From JAVVFH01 sp032250585 (GTDB lineage Bacteria; Pseudomonadota; Gammaproteobacteria; Xanthomonadales; SZUA-36), in NCBI GenBank assembly GCA_032250585.1, contig JAVVFH010000024.1, positions 1 through 24,006 of the forward strand: DNA of 24,006 nt, written 5' to 3'. Below the pieces are notes generated by a model. That model did no database searches, was not told the DNA's origin, and saw only the letters and a list, made by a program, of their open reading frames with translations. Made by a program: the position numbers and the translations under genes. Positions 6,233 through 13,717 of the stretch are shown here, piece after piece (the stretch's first letter is position 1; every line of letters begins with the position of its first letter).

Positions 6233-7312
6233 ATGACCGCTTCCGCACAACGATGGGTGATGACGGCCGCCGGCGAGCCGCTGCGTGCCGAGTCTTTCGA
6301 TCCCGGCCCGCCGCAGGCGGACGAAGTGGTGGTGGCCGTGGCCGGTTGTGGCGTCTGCCACACAGACCTCGGTTTCTACTACGATGGGGTCCGGCTCAGG
6401 CATTCCCTGCCACTGGCGCTGGGACACGAAATCAGCGGCCGCGTGATCGCCGCCGGCGCGGATGTGGACATCGAGCCCGGTGTCGCGGTGATCATTCCGG
6501 CGGTCATTCCCTGCGGCGTCTGCGATCTGTGCCAACGCGGGCGCTTCGCCATCTGCCGGGATCAGAAGATGCCCGGCAACGACATACACGGCGGCTTCGC
6601 CTCGCACATTAGCGTACCGGCTTTCGGGCTTTGCCCGGTCGACGAAAGGCGCCTGCAGCAGGCGGGTCTCGACCTGGCCGACGTTTCGGTCGTGGCCGAC
6701 GCGGTGACCACGCCCTACCAGGCCGTGGCCCGCTCCGGGCTGGGCGAAGGCGATGTTGCCATCGTGATCGGTGTCGGCGGTGTCGGCGGTTACACGGTGC
6801 AGATCGCACGCGCCATGGGCGCCACCGTCATCGCCATCGATGTCGATCAGGACAGGCTCGATGCGATTGCCGACCACGGTGCAGCACTGTGCCTGAATGC
6901 GCGTGAGCTGGCGTTTCCGGATCTGAAGAATGCCATTCGCGGCTTTGTCAGGGAAAACACTCTGCGCTCGACCGAGTGGATTGTTTTCGAATGCTCCGGC
7001 AGCGCCGCCGGGCAGCAGACCGCCTTCGGCCTGCTCACGTTCGGCTCCACCCTTTGCGTGGTCGGATTCACGCTGGACAAGATCGAAATCCGGCTGTCGA
7101 ACCTGATGGCTTTCGATGCCCGGGTGCTGGGTAACTGGGGTTGCGAGCCCGGTCACTACCCGCCCGCACTCGACCTGGTGCTCGATGGCCGAATCCAGCT
7201 GTTGCCTTTTGTCGAGAAGCAACCGCTGGACCAGATCAACGAAGTCTTCGAGGCCGTGCATCGGGGCGAGATGAAGCGTCGCGCGATCCTGGTGCCGGAT
7301 CAATCGTCATGA
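6233..7312 (+). CDS. had: 6-hydroxycyclohex-1-ene-1-carbonyl-CoA dehydrogenase
   Basis: A 359-residue zinc-dependent medium-chain dehydrogenase that would oxidise 6-hydroxycyclohex-1-ene-1-carbonyl-CoA to the 6-oxo compound, with NAD+ as acceptor. The catalytic-zinc region shows Cys42 (GCGVCHTD) and His65-Glu66 (GHE); the structural-zinc lobe has Cys94, 97, 100 and 108. The Rossmann motif GVGGVGG is at 180-186, and Asp203 at the end of the next strand favours NAD over NADP. The segment DAVTTPYQAVARSGL is what I recall for Had proteins of the Thauera-type benzoyl-CoA pathway. I chose the ATG at 6233, with GAGGAG 6 nt upstream; the TTG just before it is in frame but less suitable. The gene lies 18 bp after hcrB and overlaps dch by four bases. 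A generic alcohol dehydrogenase would be the alternative, but the neighbours make Had much more likely. Confidence 0.88.
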   Translation: MTASAQRWVMTAAGEPLRAESFDPGPPQADEVVVAVAGCGVCHTDLGFYYDGVRLRHSLPLALGHEISGRVIAAGADVDIEPGVAVIIPAVIPCGVCDLCQRGRFAICRDQKMPGNDIHGGFASHISVPAFGLCPVDERRLQQAGLDLADVSVVADAVTTPYQAVARSGLGEGDVAIVIGVGGVGGYTVQIARAMGATVIAIDVDQDRLDAIADHGAALCLNARELAFPDLKNAIRGFVRENTLRSTEWIVFECSGSAAGQQTAFGLLTFGSTLCVVGFTLDKIEIRLSNLMAFDARVLGNWGCEPGHYPPALDLVLDGRIQLLPFVEKQPLDQINEVFEAVHRGEMKRRAILVPDQSS

Positions 7313-8079
7313 GCACGGCTCCGCTGGCCGTTACGTCGCGACGCGAAGGGCGTGTGCTCAGCCTGCGCCTGGCGCGGCCCAAGGCGAACATCATCGATGC
7401 CGAAATGATCGAGGCGCTGCACCAGGCCCTCGCAAGCGCCGCCGGCGATACGCGGCTCAAGGCCCTGCTGCTGTGCGCTGAGGGCCCGCATTTCAGCTTT
7501 GGTGCGAGCGTGGAGGAGCACCTGCCGGAGCAGTGCGCCGCCATGCTGGAAGGGCTGCACCGCGTGGTCATGCAACTGGTCCGCTTTCCGGTGCCCGTGC
7601 TGGTGGCGGTGCAGGGACAGTGCCTGGGCGCCGGGCTGGAAGTGGCCATGACCGGCCATTTGCTGTTTGCCGCCCCGAACGCCCGCCTGGGCCAGCCCGA
7701 GATCAAGCTGGGTGTGTTCGCCCCGGCAGCCTCCTGCCTGCTGCCTTTGCGTATGGCGCGGATGGCGGCCGAGGACATCCTGCTGTCGGGACGCAGCCTG
7801 AGCGCTGAGGAAGGCCACCGCGTCGGCCTGGTCGCGGCCGTGGTCGACGACCCGCAAGCGGTGGCGCTGGCCTATTACGACGATCACCTTGCCGCATCGA
7901 GCGCGAGTTCGCTGCGCTTTGCGGTGCAGGCGGCCCGCGAAGATTTCAGCCGCCGGGCGCAAAAGCGGCTGGCGGAGGTCGAGGCGCTGTATCTCGAGCG
8001 CCTGATGGCCACAGCGGATGCCGTCGAAGGCCTGACGGCCTTTATCGCCAAGCGGCCGCCCGCATGGAAGGATCAATAA
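7309..8079 (+). CDS. dch: Cyclohexa-1,5-dienecarbonyl-CoA hydratase
   Basis: A 256-residue enoyl-CoA hydratase/isomerase-family (crotonase) protein. It would add water to cyclohexa-1,5-diene-1-carbonyl-CoA, the product of benzoyl-CoA reduction, giving the substrate of Had. Crotonase oxyanion-hole segments are seen around FSFGASVEEHLP (63-73) and GQCLGAGLE (103-111); Glu131 in LGQPEIKLGVFAP is a candidate acid/base residue. The FGASVEEHLP segment is, as far as I remember, characteristic of dienoyl-CoA hydratases of the Thauera/Geobacter type. I chose the ATG at 7309, in a four-base overlap with had; the frame extends upstream to 7141, but that stretch is arginine-rich noise from another frame of had. 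The length fits the family. Confidence 0.86.
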   Translation: MSTAPLAVTSRREGRVLSLRLARPKANIIDAEMIEALHQALASAAGDTRLKALLLCAEGPHFSFGASVEEHLPEQCAAMLEGLHRVVMQLVRFPVPVLVAVQGQCLGAGLEVAMTGHLLFAAPNARLGQPEIKLGVFAPAASCLLPLRMARMAAEDILLSGRSLSAEEGHRVGLVAAVVDDPQAVALAYYDDHLAASSASSLRFAVQAAREDFSRRAQKRLAEVEALYLERLMATADAVEGLTAFIAKRPPAWKDQ

Positions 8080-8108
8080 TTTCAGTCTGGTATGGAGGAC
8101 CCATTGCA

Positions 8109-9260
8109 ATGAATGAATCAACCGCAGACGTCGCGCGCCGAACCGCGCCCGACCATCTGGCCGATCACAACCTGGCGCCCCAGCTGGATTGTCCGGAAGT
8201 CCTGTATGAGAAGCGCGCGGCCAAAAACGCCGACGGAGAAACCGTCGAGGGCCTGTACAACGTGTGGATCACGCTGAACAATACCGCCCAGTACAATTCC
8301 TACACGACCGCCATGGTCAAGGCCGTGACCATGGGATTCCGGCGCGCTTCCAATTCGCGGGACGTCAACGCCGTGGTCTTCACGGGCGCCGGTGACAAGG
8401 CTTTTTGCACCGGCGGCAACACCAGGGAGTATGCCGAATACTATGCCGGCAACCCCGAGGAGTACCGCCAGTACATGCGCCTTTTCAACGACATGGTGTC
8501 GAGCATCCTGGGCTGCGACAAGCCGGTGATCTGCCGCGCCAACGGCATGCGGGTGGCGGGGGGCCAGGAGATCGGCATGGCGTGTGATCTGACGGTGACC
8601 TCGGATCTGGCGATCTTCGGCCAGGCCGGCCCCAAGCACGGCTCGGCCGCGATCGGCGGAGCCACGGACTTCCTGCCGGTGATGATCGGTTGCGAGCAGG
8701 CGATGATCTCGGGCACCCTGTGCGAACCGTTTTCGGCGCACAAGGCCTATCGGCTCGGCATTGTTTCAGACCTCGTTCCGGCACTGAAAATAGACGGCCG
8801 TTTCGTGCCCAACCCGATGGTCGTGACCGATCGCTACCTGGACGATTTTGGTCGTATCGTGCACGGTGAGTTCAAAACGGGCGAGGAACGCGCAGCGGCC
8901 CGAAACCGGTTGAAAGAAGGCGAAATCGACTTGAGCCGGCTCGATGACATGGTCGAGAGTTTTTGTGCCAAGCTGATCGGAACCTTTCCCGGCTGCATGA
9001 CCAAGAGCCTGGAGGAATTGCGCAAGCCGAAGCTCGAAGCCTGGAATCGCAACAGGGAAAATTCGCGTGCCTGGCTGGCGCTCAACATGATGACCGAAGC
9101 GAACGCCGGTTTCCGCGCCTTCAACGAAGGCAATCGCGAAGTCGGGCGCGAGATCGATTTCATCGCCCTGCGCCAGGCACTGGCCGCGGGGACCCCCTGG
9201 AGCGCCGAATTGATCGAGAGCCTGATGCCCGGGGTCAATTCGGGGTCCGGGACTGACTGA
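8109..9260 (+). CDS. oah: 6-oxocyclohex-1-ene-1-carbonyl-CoA hydrolase (ring-opening)
   Basis: A 383-residue, enlarged crotonase-family protein. It would hydrate 6-oxocyclohex-1-ene-1-carbonyl-CoA and cleave the ring, giving 3-hydroxypimeloyl-CoA for beta-oxidation. Ordinary crotonases are about 260 residues; the long N-terminal strand region and C-terminal extension seen here are typical of Oah. Diagnostic segments include NTAQYNSYTT (58-67), GDKAFCTGGNTREYAEYY (95-112), the GGQEIGMA segment (151-158) and FGQAGPKHGSA (170-180). They agree closely with my memory of the Thauera and Geobacter (BamA) enzymes. BamA-type genes are used as markers for anaerobic aromatic degradation. I chose the ATG at 8109, with GGAGGA 9 nt upstream; an in-frame ATG at 8064 lies inside dch. 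The gap to dch is 29 bp. Confidence 0.94.
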   Translation: MNESTADVARRTAPDHLADHNLAPQLDCPEVLYEKRAAKNADGETVEGLYNVWITLNNTAQYNSYTTAMVKAVTMGFRRASNSRDVNAVVFTGAGDKAFCTGGNTREYAEYYAGNPEEYRQYMRLFNDMVSSILGCDKPVICRANGMRVAGGQEIGMACDLTVTSDLAIFGQAGPKHGSAAIGGATDFLPVMIGCEQAMISGTLCEPFSAHKAYRLGIVSDLVPALKIDGRFVPNPMVVTDRYLDDFGRIVHGEFKTGEERAAARNRLKEGEIDLSRLDDMVESFCAKLIGTFPGCMTKSLEELRKPKLEAWNRNRENSRAWLALNMMTEANAGFRAFNEGNREVGREIDFIALRQALAAGTPWSAELIESLMPGVNSGSGTD

Positions 9261-9291
9261 GTCCCCTGATAACGCACCGGCCGAGGCTGCC

Positions 9292-10551
9292 TTGAACCGG
9301 GAGCCCCGGTCGCCGCTCCCTGCGAAGCCCTTTCATTATGGCTGGGTCATCGTTGGGACGGGCACCCTCATCATCATGGCCTGCCTGGGTTTCGGGCGGT
9401 TCGCGCTGGGCATGTTGCTGCCTTCGATGGGCCATTCGCTGGGGCTCGATTATGCGCAGATGGGTTTCATCTCCACCGGCAATTTCATCGGTTACCTCGG
9501 CGCGGTATTCCTCAGCGGTTTGCTGACTGCGCAGCTGGGGGCGCGACGCCTGATTGCGGCCGGTCTCTCACTGGTGGCTCTGTCGATGATGGCGGTTTCC
9601 CAGGCGCAGTCCTTCGCCCAGGTATTGCTGCTGTATTTTATCACCGGTTTCGGAGCCGGGACGGCCAACGTGCCGATCATGGCGTTGATCGCCCACTGGT
9701 TCGAGCGCTCGTTGCGCGGGCGGGCGGCGGGCTTCATCGTCAGCGGCAGCGGGTTTGCGATCGTGTTTTCCGGCTGGATGATACCGGCCATCAATGACCG
9801 GATCGGCCCCGAGGGCTGGCGCTGGAGCTGGCTGGTGCTGGGCGGTCTCGCGCTGGCGATCACCGTGATCGCCACGGTGCTGATCCGTAACCGGCCGGCG
9901 GAAATGGGTCTCAGCCCGCACGGCAGCAAAGCCCGCGGCACAGCCGCGGCACCGGGTAACGGGCCGCAGGCTCCGCCGCCTGATCTGCCGGCGGCCTATG
10001 GAAGGCGCATGACCACCCATTTGGGCCTGGTCTATTTCCTGTTTGGCTTCACCTACGTGATCTACACCACCTTCATCGTCACTGCGCTGGTTCAGGAACG
10101 CGGCTTCAGCGAAGCCAGCGCCGGACAGTTCTGGATGTGGGTCGGGGCCATCAGCATTCTGTCGGGCCCGCTGTTCGGCGGCCTTTCCGACCGCACGGGC
10201 CGCAAAATCGCCCTGATGATCGTGTTTGCGATGCACACCGCGGCGTACCTGCTGGTGGCGCTGCGTCTGCCCGATGTCTTCGCCTACCTTTCGATTTTCC
10301 TGTGGGCGATTGGTGTGTGGAGCGTCCCTTCGATCATGACCGCGGCGGTGGGTGACTACCTGGGCGCCGAGCGGGCGGCGGCCGCTTTCGGGACCGTCAC
10401 GCTGTTTTTCGGGCTGGGGCAAATCGTGGGGCCGGGCCTGGCGGGTGTGCTGGCGGATTTCACCGGGAGTTTTGCCTGGAGCTTCGCGCTGGCGGCCGCG
10501 ATGACGGCGCTGGCCGTGGTCTTGAGCGCGGCCATGCGCCGGCCGGCTTAA
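9292..10551 (+). CDS. Major facilitator superfamily transporter, probable aromatic acid carrier
   Basis: A 419-residue, twelve-helix MFS protein. The first half has a degenerate loop 2-3 motif (SGLLTAQLGARRL, 75-87). The second half has the canonical GGLSDRTGRK (296-305). A Pro/Ala-rich cytoplasmic linker of about 40 residues (about 203-240) joins the halves. No signal peptide is expected. The start is TTG at 9292, with GAGG 5 nt upstream; no ATG lies nearby before the first helix. The gene begins 31 bp after oah on the same strand with no terminator between, so it probably belongs to the operon. Uptake of 4-hydroxybenzoate or benzoate is inferred from context only. YbfB/YjiJ-type or oxalate/formate-antiporter-like MFS proteins are similar in build, so the substrate is open. 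Confidence 0.8.
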   Translation: MNREPRSPLPAKPFHYGWVIVGTGTLIIMACLGFGRFALGMLLPSMGHSLGLDYAQMGFISTGNFIGYLGAVFLSGLLTAQLGARRLIAAGLSLVALSMMAVSQAQSFAQVLLLYFITGFGAGTANVPIMALIAHWFERSLRGRAAGFIVSGSGFAIVFSGWMIPAINDRIGPEGWRWSWLVLGGLALAITVIATVLIRNRPAEMGLSPHGSKARGTAAAPGNGPQAPPPDLPAAYGRRMTTHLGLVYFLFGFTYVIYTTFIVTALVQERGFSEASAGQFWMWVGAISILSGPLFGGLSDRTGRKIALMIVFAMHTAAYLLVALRLPDVFAYLSIFLWAIGVWSVPSIMTAAVGDYLGAERAAAAFGTVTLFFGLGQIVGPGLAGVLADFTGSFAWSFALAAAMTALAVVLSAAMRRPA

Positions 10552-10582
10552 CTTGGGACCAGTCTTTGTCTCGTCGTCGTGC

Positions 10583-11026
10583 TCACCACGCCCAGCCGGT
10601 GCGAAATGACAGGCCGATGACCACGAACAGAACCGAAATCACGGTCACGGGGACGATGTGCCAGGCCAGTGCGTTGAGTCGTTCTGCCGTCAGGCCGGGA
10701 ATGATTCTCAGGCGGGCACTGACGGCGAACGCCGCCGTCAGTGCCAACAGAATCAGCTTGATGCCGATCAGGCGGGAGAGGGGGCTGTCGAAAGCCAGCC
10801 ATTGGCTCATATCCGGCAGCAGCCGATGCGCCAGCAGCAATCCGGTGACAATCTGGATCAACAGGGCCGACATCCCGATGCGCTCGTAACCGGACTCGAA
10901 ACGCAGCAATTCCGCCGGGGATTTCTCCCTCAGCACCCGCGGCAGGACGGTCAGCGCCAGAACCAGATGACCGCCGGTCCATACCGTTGCACCCAGCACA
11001 TGGAGCAGAAGCAAAATGCCGTACAT
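10583..11026 (-). CDS. CopD-like four-helix membrane protein
   Basis: A 147-residue integral membrane protein with four hydrophobic helices and a short cytoplasmic loop. Histidines lie at 9 and 20 in helix 1 (LLHVLGATVWTGGH), at 67 after helix 2 and at 123 in helix 4. This resembles the CopD/YebZ family and related haem- or copper-associated membrane proteins. The ATG at 11026 has GGAG 11 nt upstream; the frame extends to 11344, but that part is hydrophilic and overlaps the divergent decarboxylase gene. The gene converges on the MFS transporter with a 31-bp gap and no obvious terminator. No copper-resistance partner gene is nearby, so copper transport is not supported. A function cannot be given. 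Confidence 0.7.
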   Translation of the reverse strand: MYGILLLLHVLGATVWTGGHLVLALTVLPRVLREKSPAELLRFESGYERIGMSALLIQIVTGLLLAHRLLPDMSQWLAFDSPLSRLIGIKLILLALTAAFAVSARLRIIPGLTAERLNALAWHIVPVTVISVLFVVIGLSFRTGWAW

Positions 11027-11056
11027 GGTCGTTTTTTCTCCGTATCGCCGATCGGT

Positions 11057-11062
11057 ATTATA
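11057..11062 (-). promoter_or_regulatory. Candidate -10 element for the CopD-like gene
   Basis: On the minus strand this reads TATAAT, a perfect -10 hexamer, 30 nt upstream of the ATG at 11026. No clear -35 hexamer lies at the usual spacing. Confidence 0.4.
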
Positions 11063-11173
11063 GTGGGAAAGATGCCGGCACCGGTGTGCAGGCGCGAAGC
11101 TGAAAAAGGGCTGCTGTCGGCCCGGGGATCCGGGAACTCGGGGCCAGACTGGCCGGCGGACGGGGGCAGGCTG

Positions 11174-11179
11174 TATAGT
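11174..11179 (+). promoter_or_regulatory. Candidate -10 element for the decarboxylase gene
   Basis: TATAGT matches the -10 consensus at five of six bases and lies 34 nt before the start at 11214. A -35 element is not recognisable. With the minus-strand -10 at 11057-11062 it would form a divergent promoter pair. Confidence 0.3.
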
Positions 11180-11213
11180 CGTAAATGCCACACAATATTT
11201 GGGAGGTTGACAG

Positions 11214-12836
11214 ATGAAGTTGGGAAGCGCGCTTTTGCGCGCCTTGCGCGAACACGGCGCCCGCGAAATTTTCGGCATTCCTGGCGACTTCGCACTGCCT
11301 TTCTTCAAGGTCATCGAAGAGCAGGAAGACCTGCCCTTGTACACCTTCAGTCACGAACCGGCGGTCGGGTTTGCCGCTGACGCGGCGGCGCGCTTCAATT
11401 CAACCATCGGCGTCGCCGCGGTGACCTACGGCGCCGGCGCCTTCAACCTGGTGAACTCGATTGCCGGTGCGTACGCGGAACGCTCGCCCGTGGTCGTGAT
11501 CTCCGGCGCGCCGGGCGGGGCCGAGGGCCTGCGCGGACTCGGACTGCACCACCAGGTCAAGACCCTCGATTCGCAGTACCAGGTGTTTAGCCAGATTACC
11601 TGTGACCAGGCTCGCCTGGACAACCCGGAGACGGCGCCCGGCGAAATTGCGCGGGTACTGCGATCGGCACTCGAACAGTCGCTGCCGGTCTACCTGGAAT
11701 TGCCTCGCGACATGGTGTCGGCCGAGGTCGATCCGGTGGCAGCCTTGCCGCGGCGTCCGGCGCGATCGGCCGCGCTGGGTGAGTGCGCGGATGAAATCCT
11801 CAGCCGTCTGGCGCAGGCAAAGGATCCGGTGCTGATGGTGGGCGTCGAGATCCGGCGCTACGGCATCGAGGACAAGGTTGCGCAACTGGCGCGCGCGCTG
11901 CGCCTGCCGGTGGTGACCACGTTCATGGGCCGCGGATTGCTGGCGGACAATGACCCGCCGCCGTTGGGCACCTACCTCGGCGTCGCCGGTGAGCCGTCGC
12001 TGACCGGCCTGGTCGAGGGCTCCGACGGGCTGCTGCTGCTCGGGGTCATCCTTTCCGATACCAACTTCGCCATCTCCGAGCGGCAGATCGACATGCGCCG
12101 TGCCATCCAGGCACTCGGGCGCCAGGTGCGTATCGGTTATCACGCCTACCCGGAGATTCCCCTCGACGAATTGGTGGACGCGCTGCTGGAACGCGCCGTA
12201 AATGCAAGCATCAGCGGGCGGCGGACGAGTATCGAGGCGTCGAGTTATCCACATGGCATGCCCGCGGATGAACAGCCGATCCTGCCCGGCGATATCGCCG
12301 CAGCGGTGAACGACATGATGGCGGAACACGGCAGCATGCCGATGGCTGCCGATATGGGTGACTGCCTGTTCACCGCGATGGAGATCGAGAATACGCAACT
12401 GACCGCGCCGGGCTATTACGCAGGAATGGGCTACGGCGTGCCGGCCGGGCTGGGCATCCAGGCGGCCACCGGGCAGCGGCCGTTGATTCTGGTCGGTGAC
12501 GGCGCGTTCCAGATGACCGGCTGGGAGCTCGGTAATTGCCGGCGCTATGGCTGGGACCCGATCGTCCTGCTGTTCAACAACTGCAGCTGGGAGATGCTGC
12601 GGGTCTTCCAGCCGGAAAGCCGCTTCAACGACCTCGACGACTGGAATTTTGCCGCCATCGCCGAGCCGCTGGGCGGCGACGGCCGGCGCGTCACCACGCG
12701 CGCCGAACTCAAACAGGCGCTGGCCGATGCCGTTGAACGGCGCGGCCGCTTCCAGCTGATCGAGATCATGCTGGCACGCGGCAAGATGTCATCCACGCTG
12801 ACCCGTTTCGTGGCGGGCGTCTCGCGCGGACACTGA
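11214..12836 (+). CDS. ipdC: Thiamine-diphosphate-dependent phenylpyruvate / indolepyruvate decarboxylase
   Basis: A 540-residue ThDP enzyme of the pyruvate decarboxylase/acetolactate synthase fold. The PYR domain (about 1-170) holds the catalytic Glu48 in FSHEPAVGFAADAAAR and the GIPGDFALPFFK segment. A central domain follows. The PP domain carries the cofactor motif GDG at 428-430 to NN at 455-456. The N-terminal third agrees closely with what I remember of the Azospirillum brasilense phenylpyruvate decarboxylase (ipdC product). It would convert phenylpyruvate to phenylacetaldehyde, or indolepyruvate to indoleacetaldehyde. Start: GGGAGG lies 7 nt before the ATG. The aromatic setting suggests a role in anaerobic phenylalanine breakdown (phenylacetate, then phenylglyoxylate, then benzoyl-CoA), but no aldehyde dehydrogenase or transaminase is in the window. 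Auxin-type indoleacetate synthesis or benzoylformate turnover are alternatives. Confidence 0.83.
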   Translation: MKLGSALLRALREHGAREIFGIPGDFALPFFKVIEEQEDLPLYTFSHEPAVGFAADAAARFNSTIGVAAVTYGAGAFNLVNSIAGAYAERSPVVVISGAPGGAEGLRGLGLHHQVKTLDSQYQVFSQITCDQARLDNPETAPGEIARVLRSALEQSLPVYLELPRDMVSAEVDPVAALPRRPARSAALGECADEILSRLAQAKDPVLMVGVEIRRYGIEDKVAQLARALRLPVVTTFMGRGLLADNDPPPLGTYLGVAGEPSLTGLVEGSDGLLLLGVILSDTNFAISERQIDMRRAIQALGRQVRIGYHAYPEIPLDELVDALLERAVNASISGRRTSIEASSYPHGMPADEQPILPGDIAAAVNDMMAEHGSMPMAADMGDCLFTAMEIENTQLTAPGYYAGMGYGVPAGLGIQAATGQRPLILVGDGAFQMTGWELGNCRRYGWDPIVLLFNNCSWEMLRVFQPESRFNDLDDWNFAAIAEPLGGDGRRVTTRAELKQALADAVERRGRFQLIEIMLARGKMSSTLTRFVAGVSRGH

Positions 12837-12844
12837 CAACAGGG

Positions 12845-12859
12845 CGCCCGCACCGGGCG
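12845..12859 (+). terminator. GC-only hairpin after the decarboxylase gene
   Basis: CGCCCG, loop CAC, CGGGCG forms a perfect 6-bp stem that starts 9 nt after the stop codon. No U-run follows, so it may stabilise the 3' end or help termination without being a full intrinsic terminator. Confidence 0.3.
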
Positions 12860-12907
12860 GGGTCGGCTTGAAGGGCCGCGGCTTTTCCGGCAACTCACGA
12901 ACCGTCG

Positions 12908-12913
12908 TATGAT
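12908..12913 (+). promoter_or_regulatory. Candidate -10 element for the Yip1-family gene
   Basis: TATGAT (five of six consensus bases), within the AT-rich run TATGATATAAAA, lies 33 nt before the start at 12947. The -35 position is poor. Confidence 0.35.
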
Positions 12914-12946
12914 ATAAAACCGGATACCGCAACAGGAGTCGTTGAG

Positions 12947-13510
12947 ATGAATGTCACGCAAATTTTGACGCTGCCATTCAGCCGCTCGGGTGGATGGAAG
13001 GAATTGCAACAAAGAAAGTACTCCATCGCGACCCTCGCCTGGCTGGTCGTGTTGCCGATGTCATTGCTGCCGCCAATTATCCTTTTCTACGTCGGCACCC
13101 ATTACGGCGATGATTTTCTGCCGGGTTTTGCCGACAAGCAATGGCGGTTCATCACGACCGTTCTTTTTCTTGCCGAACTGCTTACGTTTTTCATCATGGG
13201 CTGGCTGATACATGCCATCGCCGACGCGCACAGGGTGCAGATGAGCTACGAGGACGCCTACCTGCTGGCCACCGTTGCGCCACTGCCGTTGTGGATTTCT
13301 TCGTTGGCGCTGCTGGTACCCGACTGGCGGGTGAGCGTAGCGGTGATTTTATTGGCACTCGTGCCGTCCTGTACGCTCGTCTATCACGGCATGCAGGCCT
13401 TGTGCGGGCGCGACGACGACGACGTGGTCGCCATGTCGGCCACCTATACCGTGATGGCCGTCGCGTTGCTCGCCTGGGGCCTGCTGATCGCAATGATCTG
13501 GGCGTTTTAA
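12947..13510 (+). CDS. Yip1-family integral membrane protein
   Basis: A 187-residue protein with about five membrane helices. A short cytoplasmic N-terminus ends in GGWKELQQRKYS, and the helices follow from about residue 28. The overall layout resembles bacterial YIP1-domain proteins: an N-terminal segment of the type FxxGGWxEL, a loop with HAIADAHRVQMSYEDAYLLAT, and a charged RDDDDVV loop before the last helix. The ATG has AGGAG 8 nt upstream. The protein ends two bases after a run of hydrophobic codons, with a TAA directly followed by an A-tract. Its role is unknown, as for most bacterial members. It sits alone between the decarboxylase and the convergent peptidase and has its own promoter-like sequence, so a link to aromatic metabolism is not indicated. 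Confidence 0.7.
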   Translation: MNVTQILTLPFSRSGGWKELQQRKYSIATLAWLVVLPMSLLPPIILFYVGTHYGDDFLPGFADKQWRFITTVLFLAELLTFFIMGWLIHAIADAHRVQMSYEDAYLLATVAPLPLWISSLALLVPDWRVSVAVILLALVPSCTLVYHGMQALCGRDDDDVVAMSATYTVMAVALLAWGLLIAMIWAF

Positions 13511-13717
13511 AAAAAACCGGGGTCAGAGAACCATTTTTTCCTGCTCGGTAATCAGTTTGCTGGATGACCTTCCAGTTGAAAATGATTTCCAGCCGGCGGC
13601 TGCCGACGCGGATACGCTGCAGATTATCGGTGAGGAACATATCGGCAGTTACCAGGCAAAACTGCGCGACGCCGAGACGGGTGAGGTTTCGCGAAGTTCG
13701 GCGGTGCAGCTGTATGG
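13511..13717. other. Intergenic pocket with GGGGTCAGAG motif
   Basis: This 207-bp gap between convergent genes starts with an A-run followed by CCGGGGTCAGAGAACC and a T-run (about 13511-13539). From memory, GGGGTCAGAG flanked by A/T runs recurs beside REP-associated (Y1) transposase genes and as scattered remnants in many proteobacterial genomes, so this could be such a remnant. The remaining 160 bp have an open plus-strand frame with no recognisable family. I see no gene here. Confidence 0.35.

Noticed and set aside
4994..7303. 769-residue minus-strand open frame antisense to the hcrA end, hcrB and had
   Set aside because: Its product is His/Gln/Arg-rich with no domain, and it mirrors the codon bias of three well-supported plus-strand genes. 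It is a GC-rich shadow frame.
10583..11026. Copper-resistance assignment (CopD) for the four-helix protein
   Set aside because: Only general helix and histidine layout fits; there is no CopC domain or copper gene nearby, so it was left as CopD-like.
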